Both the position numbers and the translations under genes were made by a program. From Flavobacterium sp. (GTDB taxonomy: Bacteria > Bacteroidota > Bacteroidia > Flavobacteriales > Flavobacteriaceae), in NCBI RefSeq assembly GCF_027490375.1, contig NZ_JAIXYH010000069.1, forward strand, positions 1 through 64,000: DNA of 64,000 bases, given 5' to 3'. The notes beneath the pieces were generated by a model. That model searched no databases, had not been told where the DNA came from, and saw only the letters and a program-made list of their open reading frames with translations. Below are positions 43,477-52,149 of this stretch, in pieces. Position 1 is the first letter of the stretch, and each line of letters starts with the position of its first letter.

Positions 43477-43893
43477 ATGGCAACGAAAACTTGGCAACAA
43501 AAATTCGATCAACGCAAGGAAGCAGAAGTGAAGCGAATCGACAAACGTTTTGCCGACATTCCCGAAAACGCACTCATGCTTATTGCAACTCCACAAATTT
43601 TTGCCGATTACATTGCACAAATTCCTGCGGGAACTTTGGTATCTATGACTGATATCCGGAAAGATCTTGCACTCACCCACGGTGCAACGCATACCTGTCC
43701 GGTAACGACGGGCATTTTCCTACGGATTGTAGCCGAACTCAATTACGAAAAGTATCAAGCAGGAACACCCTTAAGCGAAATCACACCTTTTTGGCGGGCA
43801 ATTGCTCCCACCGCTCCTCTGGCGAAAAAACTAAGCTTTGGAACCGATTTTCTTCAAAAAAACTTAGCCGCCGAACAAGAAGTTAACGCTTGA
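43477..43893 (+). CDS. MGMT/Atl-like family protein (no alkyl-acceptor Cys motif seen)
   Basis: 138 residues. The middle (QIPAGTLVSMTDIRKDLALT, HGATHTCPVTTGIFLRIVAE, TPFWRAIAP) matches a Bacteroidota family annotated as MGMT-like, related to O6-alkylguanine methyltransferases and alkyltransferase-like proteins. The classical PCHR acceptor motif is absent; CPVT occupies a comparable place. It may recognise alkylated bases without repairing them, or do something else. It ends by overlapping the ClC start by four bases. Confidence 0.6.
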   Translation: MATKTWQQKFDQRKEAEVKRIDKRFADIPENALMLIATPQIFADYIAQIPAGTLVSMTDIRKDLALTHGATHTCPVTTGIFLRIVAELNYEKYQAGTPLSEITPFWRAIAPTAPLAKKLSFGTDFLQKNLAAEQEVNA

Positions 43894-45083
43894 AACGCTT
43901 GGCCTTTCCTAAAATAACGCCCATTAAAGAACTGATTCGCTGGATCATTGCCCTGCTGCTCTTATCTAGCTGCGTTGGCTTGGTTTCGGGCGTGTTTTTG
44001 TATGTTTTGGACGGCGTTACGAATCTTCGTTTACAGGTTCCGTATCTCATATTCGGACTTCCTTTTGCGGGCTATTTCATGGTTTGGTATTATCAAAAAT
44101 TCGCGCCCAGTTATCAAGCCGGAACAAAAATGTTGGTTGCAGCTTTACAGAACGGTAATCAAAACTGGAACTTCTTTTTAGCGCCGCTCATCTTCGTAAC
44201 CACTTTACTTACGCACCTATTCGGGGGCAGTGCCGGACGCGAAGGAACCGCGGTACAAATGGCCGCCGGACTTGAATCGGCCATTAGTAAACTAGTTCCA
44301 TTCGATGCAACAAAGCAGAAAACCTTTTTGCGTTGTGCGCTAGCCGCCGGATTTAGCGCTGTATTTGGCGTTCCCCTCGCAGGATTTGTCTTTGCTTTCG
44401 AAGTCGACAAAACTAAAAGCATCAATGCGTTTTCTGTGGCATCGGTGTGCTTTTGTGCCCTTGTGGCAAATGTCGTGGCTTTATTGCTTCCTATTTCGCA
44501 TGCAACGTATAAAACGGCGGTTCTACCCGATTGGAGTTTTGGCTTATTCCTCGCTTTACTTGCATGCTCCTTGGCCTTCGGATTTACTGCCCGCTTGTTC
44601 ATCGAATTACAAGAAAGAATAGGGATTGTCTTTCAGAAAATTACTGATAAAAAGCCGTTGCAAGCCTTCATCGGTGGCTGCATACTTATTGCACTAGTCT
44701 TTGTTTTACAAACCGACCGCTATCTCGGATTAGGTATTTCAGAAATTGAAAACGCTTTTCAACAACCCACCGACGGAACTGTATTTGGCTGGAAACTCTT
44801 ATTTACCGCAATTACATTAGCAGCCGGATTTAAAGGTGGCGAAGTTACCCCGCTGTTTTTTATCGGTGCAACGCTTGGAAGTTTTCTCGCCTTGCAGCTT
44901 GGTTTACCTCTTGGTTTTGTTGCAGCACTAGGCTTTGTTGCCGTATTTGGCGCAGCTGCGGCACTACCATTAACCTGTGCCGTTATGTGCCTAGAACTAT
45001 TTGGAATACCATACTTTTTGGTTGCGTTTCCGGTTTGCCTTATGGCTCGCATTTTTGCCGGTAAAAAAAGTATTTACACTTAG
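43890..45083 (+). CDS. ClC-family chloride channel / H+-Cl- antiporter
   Basis: A 397-residue membrane protein of the voltage-gated chloride channel family. Filter motifs are visible: GGSAGREGTAVQMAA (about 111-125, the GxxGxE/REGP site), AGFSAVFGVPLAGFVFAFE and FKGGEVTPLFFIGATLG (the GxFxP-like site). The GSGIP motif is replaced here by ...SSCVGLVSG. The only sensible start is TTG at 43890, overlapping the previous stop as TTGA, so translation is probably coupled. It is shorter than E. coli ClcA (473), as usual for this subfamily. It converges on the META gene with a four-base overlap. Confidence 0.88.
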   Translation: MKRLAFPKITPIKELIRWIIALLLLSSCVGLVSGVFLYVLDGVTNLRLQVPYLIFGLPFAGYFMVWYYQKFAPSYQAGTKMLVAALQNGNQNWNFFLAPLIFVTTLLTHLFGGSAGREGTAVQMAAGLESAISKLVPFDATKQKTFLRCALAAGFSAVFGVPLAGFVFAFEVDKTKSINAFSVASVCFCALVANVVALLLPISHATYKTAVLPDWSFGLFLALLACSLAFGFTARLFIELQERIGIVFQKITDKKPLQAFIGGCILIALVFVLQTDRYLGLGISEIENAFQQPTDGTVFGWKLLFTAITLAAGFKGGEVTPLFFIGATLGSFLALQLGLPLGFVAALGFVAVFGAAAALPLTCAVMCLELFGIPYFLVAFPVCLMARIFAGKKSIYT

Positions 45084-45535
45084 TGCACGCGAACCAAACG
45101 CAGCAGCGGAGCCATACGTGCTTTATTCAGCGAAAGCGTGTCGCCACGTAACGTAAAATTGTCTACAACTTCCAATTTTTGCAAGAATTCGCGTTCCAAA
45201 CTCATGTCGTTACAAGCCATCATAGTGCTTCCCATTTTGCTGAACTTCAAACGAAAACTTCCGTCTGTTTCAAACGAACCAAAGAAATTATTGCAACTAG
45301 CGTTACCCGAAATACGACCCGCTTTCTCTATGGTAATCACCGGCGTTTTCAAGCCAGAAGTTACCGCTGCTGCTTTCCCGTTAAGTTCAATCAACTGCCA
45401 TTTACTGTATAAACTAATCGGTTCGTTGTTTTTTGCATCCGACAAAACCGCGCGCTGCTGGCAAGCAGTAACTAAAATTACTGCTACTAATCCAACGCCT
45501 AACTTCAATAATTTGGTCGTTTTGCTGCTATCCAT
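45080..45535 (-). CDS. META-domain (HslJ-like) lipoprotein
   Basis: 151 residues with a lipoprotein signal (LLKLGVGLVAVILVTAC, Cys25) followed by QQRAVLSD. A META domain (about 45-150) comes next: SKWQLIELNGKAAAV, GRISGNASCNNFFGSFETDG, FSKMGSTMMACNDM and LRGDTLSLNK. META/HslJ proteins are small outer-membrane or periplasmic proteins; E. coli HslJ is linked to heat shock and novobiocin tolerance. The function here is unproven. The gene ends overlap with the ClC gene. Confidence 0.88.
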   Translation of the reverse strand: MDSSKTTKLLKLGVGLVAVILVTACQQRAVLSDAKNNEPISLYSKWQLIELNGKAAAVTSGLKTPVITIEKAGRISGNASCNNFFGSFETDGSFRLKFSKMGSTMMACNDMSLEREFLQKLEVVDNFTLRGDTLSLNKARMAPLLRLVRVH

Positions 45536-45624
45536 AATTCCATTTTTTTGAGATTTGAAAATACTAAAAATAAAAGCTGTTTCTGTTATTAACGTACTTT
45601 TACGGACAACTAACTACTAAAACT

Positions 45625-46407
45625 ATGCCGTTAAAATTCCGTTATCTGTTGCTCTTTGCTTTTCTCTTGCAAGCAATAAACGCCCAAACCACACGCATCA
45701 CCGATCGCAACGACATTGGCTGGTACAATTATTTCGGAACCTTCAAAGTGGCCAACAAGTGGAGCGTACACACCGAATACCAATGGCGCCGCGACCAAAC
45801 CATTTCCAATCCGCAGCAAAGTTTACTTCGCCTCGGAGCAAACTATCAAGCAAGTCCGAAATTGCAACTGCGCTTGGGCTACGCTTGGATAGAAACCTAT
45901 GCTTACGGCGATATTCCGTTAAACGGCTTCGGAAAAACATTTATTGAGCACCGCAGCTTTCAAATGGCAACGATAACCGATAAAATTTGGAATATCGATC
46001 TCTCGCACCGCTTCATGCTCGAGCAACGCTGGGTGGGTCGGTTCAACTCGGCAGCATCGACGTCCGAAGACGAATACCTGTTTTTAAATCGACTGCGCTA
46101 CATGTTTCGCCTGCAAATTCCTTTGGCTAAAAATCCGAAACCTAAAACACCGTATCTAGCGGTTTACGACGAGATTTTCCTCGGATTTGGCGAAAATATC
46201 GGTGCCAATGTCTTTGATCAAAATCGCCTCGGACTCCTACTCGGCTGCAACCTCACTTCTAATTTAAAAATCGAAGCCGGCTACCTCAACCAAATCGTGC
46301 AGTTTGGCAGAAACATCAACAATCAGGACGTTTATCAATACAATAACGGTTTGATTGTCAACACTATATTCAATTTCGATTTCCAGAAAAACAAAGAAAC
46401 CAAATAA
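45625..46407 (+). CDS. DUF2490 outer-membrane beta-barrel protein
   Basis: A 260-residue protein with a signal peptide (YLLLFAFLLQAINAQ). The barrel-like sequence TRITDRNDIGWYNYFGTFKV, EYQWRRDQTISNPQQSLLRL and YLNQIVQFGRNI...NGLIVNTIFNFDF follows. Alternating aromatic strands and the WYNYFG opening are the DUF2490 pattern. Its role and pore properties are unknown. A GC-rich intergenic element follows the stop. Confidence 0.85.
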   Translation: MPLKFRYLLLFAFLLQAINAQTTRITDRNDIGWYNYFGTFKVANKWSVHTEYQWRRDQTISNPQQSLLRLGANYQASPKLQLRLGYAWIETYAYGDIPLNGFGKTFIEHRSFQMATITDKIWNIDLSHRFMLEQRWVGRFNSAASTSEDEYLFLNRLRYMFRLQIPLAKNPKPKTPYLAVYDEIFLGFGENIGANVFDQNRLGLLLGCNLTSNLKIEAGYLNQIVQFGRNINNQDVYQYNNGLIVNTIFNFDFQKNKETK

Positions 46408-46421
46408 CCGATTTTCAACTT

Positions 46422-46562
46422 TATTTGGGCGTTCCCGCGAGAACGAAATCGCTTCATCTAAAATCGTAACTTCGCGGTCGGGCCTTTCGCTATAATCTGT
46501 TTAGCGCCTTAAGCGGCAGCGCAAAACAGGATTTCCGCTTCAGTCCCTAACGCAAAATCCGT
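46422..46562 (+). repeat. TTTGGGCG-headed intergenic repeat
   Basis: It starts TTTATTTGGGCGTTCCCGCG and continues with CGGTCGGGCCTTTCGCTATA and AGGATTTCCGCTTCAGTCCC, ending near TAACGCAAAATCC. This block order is typical of dispersed flavobacterial intergenic repeats. It sits between the DUF2490 gene and the FAD-oxidase gene. Confidence 0.65.
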
Positions 46563-46588
46563 AACCGAAAAATCGTTTTCAAAAGAAT

Positions 46589-47983
46589 ATGCTTACCGAT
46601 TCGTTTCTTTCCGAACTTCAAAATATTCCAAACCTCGACTGCTACCGCGATACAGAAACGCTGTTGCATTACGGCCACGACGAAACCGAAGACCTGTCGT
46701 TTCCACCACATATCGTGGTCAAACCAGCTACCGTTGAACAAGTGTCGGCCGTTTTAAAAATCGCAAACCAGCATCAAATTCCCGTTGTGACCATCGGCGG
46801 ACGCACCGGCTTAAGCGGCGGAGCATTAGCTGTTCATGGCGGCATTGGTCTATCGATGGAACGTTTCAATCAAATTCACGAAATCGATTTGAAAAACTTG
46901 CAGGTAACCACCGGAACGGCTGTCGTTACCCAAACCCTGCGCGATGCGGTGGCGCAACACGGCTTGTTTTATCCGGTCGATCCGAGCAGTCAAGGCAGTT
47001 GTTTCATCGGTGGCAACATCGCCGAAAATGCCGGTGGAGCACGTGCGTTAAAATACGGCGTTACCAAAGATTACGTACTTAATTTACAAGCGGTTTTGGC
47101 CGACGGGACAATTATCGAAACCGGCGCAAATACGCTAAAGAACGCTACCGGCTACAACCTGACGCAATTGTTGGTAGGCAGCGAAGGAACTTTAGCAGTT
47201 ATTACCCGAGCTACGCTAAAACTCTTGCCCTTGCCTACTCAAAACGTTTTAATGCTCGTGCCGTTTCGAAACGAAGCCGAAGCTTGCGAAGCTGTTTCAG
47301 CCGTTTTTCGAGCCGGATTTGTTCCGTCGGCGCTCGAATTTATGGAACGTGATGCCATCGACTGGGCACTGCAATTTATTGACAACCTGAATGTTGTAGT
47401 TGCGCCAGACGTAAATGCACATTTGTTGGTAGAACTCGATGGCAACAACCTCGACCAACTGCTCGAAGAAGCCGAAAAATTGTGCAGCGTTTTCGAAGCT
47501 TACGACATAGACGATATTCTTTTCGCCGATTCTACCGAACAGAAAAATCAACTTTGGAAAATGCGACGCAGCATAGCCGAAGCGGTTAAAGCCAATTCGG
47601 TCTACAAAGAAGAAGATACTGTCGTTCCGCGCTATGCCCTACCCGAGTTGTTGCAAGGCATTAAGCGCATTGGTGCGAAGTACGGTTTTAAATCGGTTTG
47701 TTACGGACACGCCGGCGATGGAAACTTGCATGTAAACATCATTCGTGGCGCGCTCAGTGAACAGCAGTGGCAGGAAGATATTCCAAAAGGCATTACCGAA
47801 ATTTTTGAGCTAACAGTGGCGCTTGGTGGCACACTTTCGGGCGAGCACGGCATTGGTTACGTGCAAAAAAATTACATGCCGATAAAATTCCCGACGCATC
47901 ACATCGATTTAATGCGTGGAATCAAAAACGTCTTTGATCCAAACGGGATTTTGAATCCAGGGAAGATTTTTCCGGATTATTAA
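46589..47983 (+). CDS. FAD-linked oxidase (glycolate oxidase GlcD / D-lactate dehydrogenase type)
   Basis: 464 residues of the GlcD/D-2-hydroxyacid dehydrogenase family, which oxidises glycolate, D-lactate or similar acids using FAD. The N-terminal PCMH FAD domain has PATVEQVSAVLKIANQH, VVTIGGRTGLSGGALAVH and DPSSQGSCFIGGNIAENAGG. The C-terminal domain has CYGHAGDGNLHVNIIRG, LSGEHGIGYVQKNYM and the end DPNGILNPGKIFPDY. The substrate cannot be told. The last 110 bases are repeated at 50176-50285 beyond the Septu genes, so part of this 3' end may have arrived with that insertion. Confidence 0.92.
   Translation: MLTDSFLSELQNIPNLDCYRDTETLLHYGHDETEDLSFPPHIVVKPATVEQVSAVLKIANQHQIPVVTIGGRTGLSGGALAVHGGIGLSMERFNQIHEIDLKNLQVTTGTAVVTQTLRDAVAQHGLFYPVDPSSQGSCFIGGNIAENAGGARALKYGVTKDYVLNLQAVLADGTIIETGANTLKNATGYNLTQLLVGSEGTLAVITRATLKLLPLPTQNVLMLVPFRNEAEACEAVSAVFRAGFVPSALEFMERDAIDWALQFIDNLNVVVAPDVNAHLLVELDGNNLDQLLEEAEKLCSVFEAYDIDDILFADSTEQKNQLWKMRRSIAEAVKANSVYKEEDTVVPRYALPELLQGIKRIGAKYGFKSVCYGHAGDGNLHVNIIRGALSEQQWQEDIPKGITEIFELTVALGGTLSGEHGIGYVQKNYMPIKFPTHHIDLMRGIKNVFDPNGILNPGKIFPDY
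47874..47983 (+). repeat. 110-bp direct repeat, left copy (3' end of the FAD-oxidase gene)
   Basis: This segment is repeated at 50176-50285 with 8 differences by eye (about 93% identity). Of the differences before the final codon, four are silent and one changes Ile to Leu. It is the functional 3' end of the oxidase and marks the left edge of the Septu insertion. Confidence 0.9.
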
Positions 47984-48038
47984 AGAATAATCAGAAATAG
48001 CACCTTAAAGTATTTCATGATAAAATGGAGATTTTTGG

Positions 48039-48046
48039 TATCTTTG
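48039..48046 (+). promoter_or_regulatory. -7 promoter element for ptuA
   Basis: TATCTTTG matches TAnnTTTG and lies 31 bases upstream of the ptuA ATG, inside the inserted segment. The insert would therefore carry its own promoter. Confidence 0.5.
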
Positions 48047-48077
48047 ATTTAGACACTAAATTTTTTCTTACTTCATA

Positions 48078-49352
48078 ATGAATATCAAGAAAATAACAAT
48101 CCAGAACTTTAGAAATATTTCTGAGGAAAGAACTTTTTACCTAGACCCCTCATTTACTGTATTTATAGGTGTAAATGGTAAGGGTAAGTCAACTATTTTA
48201 CATGCTCTACGGATAGCAAGTGGCGCATTTTTTTTAGCGATACCTGAGGTTAAATCTAGACATATCGCAAAAGACGAAATTCGAATCTTAGACCAAGGAA
48301 AATTCTTACTTCAGCAATTTCCAGTAAAAGTTGAAGCTGTTGGTCGTTTTACTGGAAATTCTGAAGAAATTACTTGGCGAAGAAAATGGCTGGAAGGAAA
48401 AAGCGCATCAACATATAACAGTACAGATGTGGGTGAAATAAAAAAAATTGCAGCTGACAGACATAATCTGATGGTTAAGCATCATACAGATAGAATTGAT
48501 TTACCAATCATTGCATTCTTTGGAATTTCAAGAGCTGTTGGTGCAGGAAGAATGTCGAAAAAAAGTAAGATTCAACGACTAGGACGACAAATTTTTAAGG
48601 AAGGATATCAAGACTGGGAGGAAATGAAGGCAGTCAAATTTCATTATCATGAATGGCTACAAACTTACGACACCTTAGTTCGGCTTGGCAAAGAATATAA
48701 TGGAACTAAGGAAGCATTCTTTTCAGCAATTAGAACAGCAAATCCCTTTATTACTGAAATTGAGTTTATAAATGGCGAGCTTTGGTTAAAAATTAAGATT
48801 GACGATGAAGAAACTGGATTTTTACCGATAAGCTCTCATAGCGACGGTATTCATTATTTCACAGCTATGGTTGCAGAAATTGCCTACAGATGCATCGCCT
48901 TAAACGGCTACAGAATGCAAAATGCAATTACCGATACAAATGGAATAATTTTAATTGACGAAATAGATTTACATTTACATCCAAGGTGGCAAAGACATGT
49001 AGTGCAGGATTTAAAAAAAGCTTTCCCAAGAATTCAATTTGTCGTAACAACACATTCTCCTTTCATAGTTCAATCGCTTAATTCAAATGAACTTTACAAC
49101 CTTGACGATGAGTATTCTGACGTAAACCCTACAGATTTATCTATTGGAGAAATAGCGCAGAAAGTTATGGGGACATCAAGCACAATGTCTGTTGAAAATG
49201 CTAAAAATGAACAGCTATCACTAGAGTATCTGCAAACCATAAAGAGTAAGCCCGTCAACGCTACGGAAATTCTAAACAAAATTGAAATTGAAGTCTCAGA
49301 TCCCGGTGTAAGGGCATTATTAAAATTAAAACGACTTGAAAGTAAATTATAA
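48078..49352 (+). CDS. ptuA: Septu defence ATPase PtuA
   Basis: PtuA is the ABC/RecF-like ATPase of the Septu anti-phage system, which assembles with the HNH nuclease PtuB and controls it by ATP. The 424 residues start MNIKKITIQNFRNISEERTF. They have Walker A FIGVNGKGKSTILHAL (31-39), a coiled middle, a signature-like PISSHSDGIHYFTAM, and Walker B IILIDEIDLHLHPRWQ (about 290). The switch VVTTHSPFIVQSL follows. Its stop is 7 bases before ptuB. Other AAA-HNH pairs exist (for example in retrons), but no reverse transcriptase is present here. Confidence 0.85.
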   Translation: MNIKKITIQNFRNISEERTFYLDPSFTVFIGVNGKGKSTILHALRIASGAFFLAIPEVKSRHIAKDEIRILDQGKFLLQQFPVKVEAVGRFTGNSEEITWRRKWLEGKSASTYNSTDVGEIKKIAADRHNLMVKHHTDRIDLPIIAFFGISRAVGAGRMSKKSKIQRLGRQIFKEGYQDWEEMKAVKFHYHEWLQTYDTLVRLGKEYNGTKEAFFSAIRTANPFITEIEFINGELWLKIKIDDEETGFLPISSHSDGIHYFTAMVAEIAYRCIALNGYRMQNAITDTNGIILIDEIDLHLHPRWQRHVVQDLKKAFPRIQFVVTTHSPFIVQSLNSNELYNLDDEYSDVNPTDLSIGEIAQKVMGTSSTMSVENAKNEQLSLEYLQTIKSKPVNATEILNKIEIEVSDPGVRALLKLKRLESKL

Positions 49353-49359
49353 TATTTGA

Positions 49360-50118
49360 ATGCGTCCTATATTTAAAGGAAATACACCTCAGTTAAATGG
49401 AGTTGACAAAATAGTTACCGATTACAAAGATTGGAGAAGCGATCTTATTGAAAGAATAGGTAACTACTGCTGCTATTGTAATATGATTTTGAACGATAGT
49501 CCTCAAGTTGAACATGTTGTTCCTAAAAACCCTCAAACAGATCAACCCGCAGGGGATTTGTTAGCATGGGAAAACATGCTACTCGCGTGCGGACCATGTA
49601 ATAGAGAAAAAGGAAATAAGCCACATACGTCAGAAACTCATTACATGCCTGATAAAAACAACACACATTTGGTTTTTGAATATTTTGTAGTTTCCATACT
49701 AACAAACCGTGAGCAAAAGGCAGGTTTAGTTAGAGCTTTTAGTACTTTAGGATTTGACCAGCTAAACAAAGCAAATAACACAATTAGTCTGCTGGGTTTA
49801 AATACTATAAAAGTTAATCCTCGGGCAACCGATCTAAGATGGAAATACAGAGCTGAAGCATGGTTTTCCGCTAACGAAGTTTGGCGGACAGCCTGGAATA
49901 ACGGATTAATAAGTGTATCAGACTTTACACCTTTACTCTTAGATGCAGCTAAAAGTAAAGGATTCTTCTCAATTTGGTTTAAGGCTTTTGATGATGTACC
50001 GCAAATAAAAATAGCTTTGATAAATGGGTTTAAAGGAACTGATTCAAATTCTTTTGAAAACATTGAACCTTTTAACCCAAAGAATCGAAATCCAGAAAAT
50101 GTAGTTGACACTATTTGA
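49360..50118 (+). CDS. ptuB: Septu defence HNH nuclease PtuB
   Basis: PtuB is the nuclease effector of Septu. The 252 residues carry a zinc-type HNH domain: IGNYCCYCNMILND (Cys37, Cys40), QVEHVVPKNP (His52), WENMLLACGPCNREKGNKPH (Asn72, Cys77, Cys80, Asn81, Lys84). The layout CxxC ... EH ... N ... CxxCN is that of the TIGR02646-type HNH proteins found next to AAA ATPases. A C-terminal helical region of about 160 residues follows. The domain looks complete. Confidence 0.87.
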   Translation: MRPIFKGNTPQLNGVDKIVTDYKDWRSDLIERIGNYCCYCNMILNDSPQVEHVVPKNPQTDQPAGDLLAWENMLLACGPCNREKGNKPHTSETHYMPDKNNTHLVFEYFVVSILTNREQKAGLVRAFSTLGFDQLNKANNTISLLGLNTIKVNPRATDLRWKYRAEAWFSANEVWRTAWNNGLISVSDFTPLLLDAAKSKGFFSIWFKAFDDVPQIKIALINGFKGTDSNSFENIEPFNPKNRNPENVVDTI

Positions 50119-50175
50119 TTAACATTATACTTTTCAGTAATGCATTGCATATCAAACCCTTAATAAGTAAAAAAA

Positions 50176-50285
50176 ACATGCCCATAAAATTCCCGACGCA
50201 TCACCTCGATTTAATGCGCGGCATCAAGAACGTCTTTGATCCAAACGGGATTTTGAATCCAGGGAAGATTTTTCCGGATGCATAA
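50176..50285 (+). repeat. 110-bp direct repeat, right copy (orphan 3' end of the FAD-oxidase gene)
   Basis: This encodes in frame MPIKFPTHHLDLMRGI ... NPGKIFPDA and a stop, the C-terminus of the same oxidase without the rest. The pattern of mostly silent changes means both copies come from functional genes. It is probably the original 3' end of the oxidase gene, displaced by the Septu insertion, or the reverse. Confidence 0.9.
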
Positions 50286-50412
50286 CTGCCCAAAAGGGAA
50301 TTGACTCCATTGATTCACTGCGCGATCACGCAGTGAAAAATACGTCATTTGTAGTATTTCAGAAGATTAGCTCACAAAATAGTTTTGACTCATAACTAAT
50401 AAACATTTAATT

Positions 50413-50889
50413 ATGAGAAAATTACTATTTGTATTGGCTGCTCTTGCCGGAACTTTCGCTACACAAGCGCAAGAAACAAAATTTGGTGTTAAAGCAGGTG
50501 TTGATTTAGCGTCTACAAAAGTGGATCTTGGTCCGTTAGGCGAAGTAACTGGTTCGGAAACTGGTTTTTATTTGGGAGGATTTGCAACACTTGGCATTTC
50601 CGAAAAATTTGCAGTACAACCCGAATTGATGTATGTATTAATCAAGGACTTTAATTTCTTAAGCGTACCGATTTTGGCGAAGTACGAGTTAGCGGATAGT
50701 TTCCATGTAATGGCTGGACCAAGTTTAAACTACTTCACCGAATTGGAAGAAGAGAAGTTTAAAATTAACGTTGACTTTGGTGCGTCGTACGACATTTCGG
50801 AGGAGTTCGACGTAAACGCGAAATATTCGCTGGGCACAGGAGATGTGGCTATCAGCGGTATTTTCATTGGTGCAGGCTACAAGTTTTAG
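50413..50889 (+). CDS. Small outer-membrane beta-barrel protein
   Basis: 158 residues with a signal peptide (MRKLLFVLAALAGTFATQAQ). It has the opening ETKFGVKAGVDLASTKV and repeated amphipathic strands (FYLGGFATLGISEKFAVQPE, FLSVPILAKYELADSFHVMA, NVDFGASYDISEEFDVNAKY), ending GIFIGAGYKF with the terminal Phe of outer-membrane barrels. It belongs to the OMP_b-brl/PorT-like group common in Bacteroidota. No specific function is known. A strong terminator follows. Confidence 0.88.
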   Translation: MRKLLFVLAALAGTFATQAQETKFGVKAGVDLASTKVDLGPLGEVTGSETGFYLGGFATLGISEKFAVQPELMYVLIKDFNFLSVPILAKYELADSFHVMAGPSLNYFTELEEEKFKINVDFGASYDISEEFDVNAKYSLGTGDVAISGIFIGAGYKF

Positions 50890-50916
50890 TCTGCCGATTT
50901 TTTGTTTTAGTTGGAG

Positions 50917-50951
50917 CGCCGAACGGGTTTTTCGTTCGGCGTATTTTTTTG
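50917..50951 (+). terminator. Terminator after the beta-barrel gene
   Basis: CGCCGAAC (50917-50924) pairs with GTTCGGCG (50934-50941) and is followed by a T-rich run. Confidence 0.8.
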
Positions 50952-51017
50952 GTAAAATCAGTAAGATCATATCGTGAAATAAAGGGTAAACTGACTAAAA
51001 ATCACTAATGTGTTCAT

Positions 51018-51317
51018 TTACTTGATTTCACGTCTTGTCAAATCTCGTGAAGTATGATGAATGGTAAGGATATCTACTTTGTTTTTATCAATTATCTTAT
51101 AAATTATTCTATAATTACCTTCTATTAATTCTCTGATTGCCAAGTTTTCCTTCTCAGCCACCTTTTTACCTATAAAAGGTTTAGACTTTAAAATTAAGGT
51201 TCGTGTTTTTAATTTGAGCGTTTGAAGTTGTGCATACTTTTTAGAATCTTTCGCAATATAATCGAAGATACCTTTTAAATCCTCAACGGCAGTCCTTGTC
51301 CAATTTATTTGAACCAT
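51018..51317 (-). CDS. ParE/RelE-family toxin
   Basis: A 99-residue toxin beginning MVQINWTRTAVEDLKGIFDY, the usual ParE opening. It continues with LILKSKPFIGKKVAEKENLA and IRELIEGNYRIIYKIIDKNK, and closes with VDILTIHHTSRDL. It is full length. ParE-type members poison gyrase; RelE-type cut mRNA. Which applies cannot be told by reading. It overlaps its antitoxin gene by 13 bases. Confidence 0.88.
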   Translation of the reverse strand: MVQINWTRTAVEDLKGIFDYIAKDSKKYAQLQTLKLKTRTLILKSKPFIGKKVAEKENLAIRELIEGNYRIIYKIIDKNKVDILTIHHTSRDLTRREIK

Positions 51318-51487
51318 TTTTCGAGCTCTTGGTCTAATTCGGTTTCTGTAATGGTATTACCGACTTCCGATTCTCTTTCAGCTCTTTCTATTTTATCAAG
51401 CAAAATAAGTCTGTCAATCAAATCTTCTATAGAGAACTGTTCTGGAAGTTTATCTAGTGTTACTGCAAGTTGCTTTTTAGTAATCAT
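51305..51487 (-). CDS. Antitoxin of the ParE/RelE module
   Basis: 60 residues: MITKKQLAVTLDKLPEQFSI and EDLIDRLILLDKIERAERES, ending LDQELEKWFK. It has the helical, acidic layout of small Bacteroidota antitoxins encoded before ParE-like toxins. It is first in the pair, as usual, and looks intact. Confidence 0.75.
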   Translation of the reverse strand: MITKKQLAVTLDKLPEQFSIEDLIDRLILLDKIERAERESEVGNTITETELDQELEKWFK

Positions 51488-51964
51488 GAGAAAGTGATTT
51501 AAACAGAAAAAGGTTTTCCACCTTAAAAGTACAAACTTTCGAGTGATTTTAGGTGCGTTCTAAAAAAAGTGTTCTTCTTCGTCATCATAAATTCTGTTGC
51601 ACAGTACGTTTAAGCTAAGTGGAAAGTGTAAAACTCGCCCAGAAAAAAAGTTAACGCTTTCTTGCTCTCTTTTGGCTAAAACAAACTTATGGTTTAACCG
51701 CCAAATTGGTCGCTAAATGGCTTTTTAACGTTCACGGGCTTAAAATCAAAAAAAGTGAATTCACATTTTAAATGGCTTTTAAGCTGAGAATTTGTAAGGC
51801 TTTCTATTGCTCTAAGATTTGCGAATTTTAAATCGTAATATCGCAATATTACCCATTATAAAAAAATGATTATCAATATTTTAATTAGATTAAACACATG
51901 CATACTTTTAAGAAATAAGGTTCGAAATAATATAACGCTTTATTCGCACAATTGCTGGTAACGA

Positions 51965-52092
51965 TTGCCGCGCCAACGATTACCTGCGGTCAGTTCGGCT
52001 GGTAGCCTCGGGTGAGCCGATACCCCACAGGCGGTGTAGCGCAGCGGAACTCGCCGAGGAGTAAAGGCGAAAGCGTGCCCGGGCGCCCAAAA
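51965..52092 (-). repeat. TTTGGGCG-headed GC-rich intergenic element
   Basis: On the minus strand, directly downstream of the secA terminator, it reads TTTTTTTTGGGCGCCCGGGC, then GAGTTCCGCTGCGCTACACC and GGGGTATCGGCTCACCCGAG. It ends near CGCAGGTAATCGTTGG. The remainder of the gap (51488-51964) is AT-rich with nothing recognised. Confidence 0.5.
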
Positions 52093-52120
52093 AAAATCTG
52101 CCTTTTACAGCAGATTTCTT
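52091..52120 (-). terminator. Terminator after secA
   Basis: AAATCTGC (52094-52101) and GCAGATTT (52110-52117) form a perfect stem on the minus strand, followed by TTTTT. Confidence 0.8.
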
Positions 52121-52149
52121 TGATTTATAAAGCAATTTTTGCGTTTCTC

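Noticed and set aside
48078..50118. Retron-associated AAA-HNH module
   Set aside because: No reverse transcriptase gene or msr/msd-like structured region lies next to the pair; plain Septu fits better.
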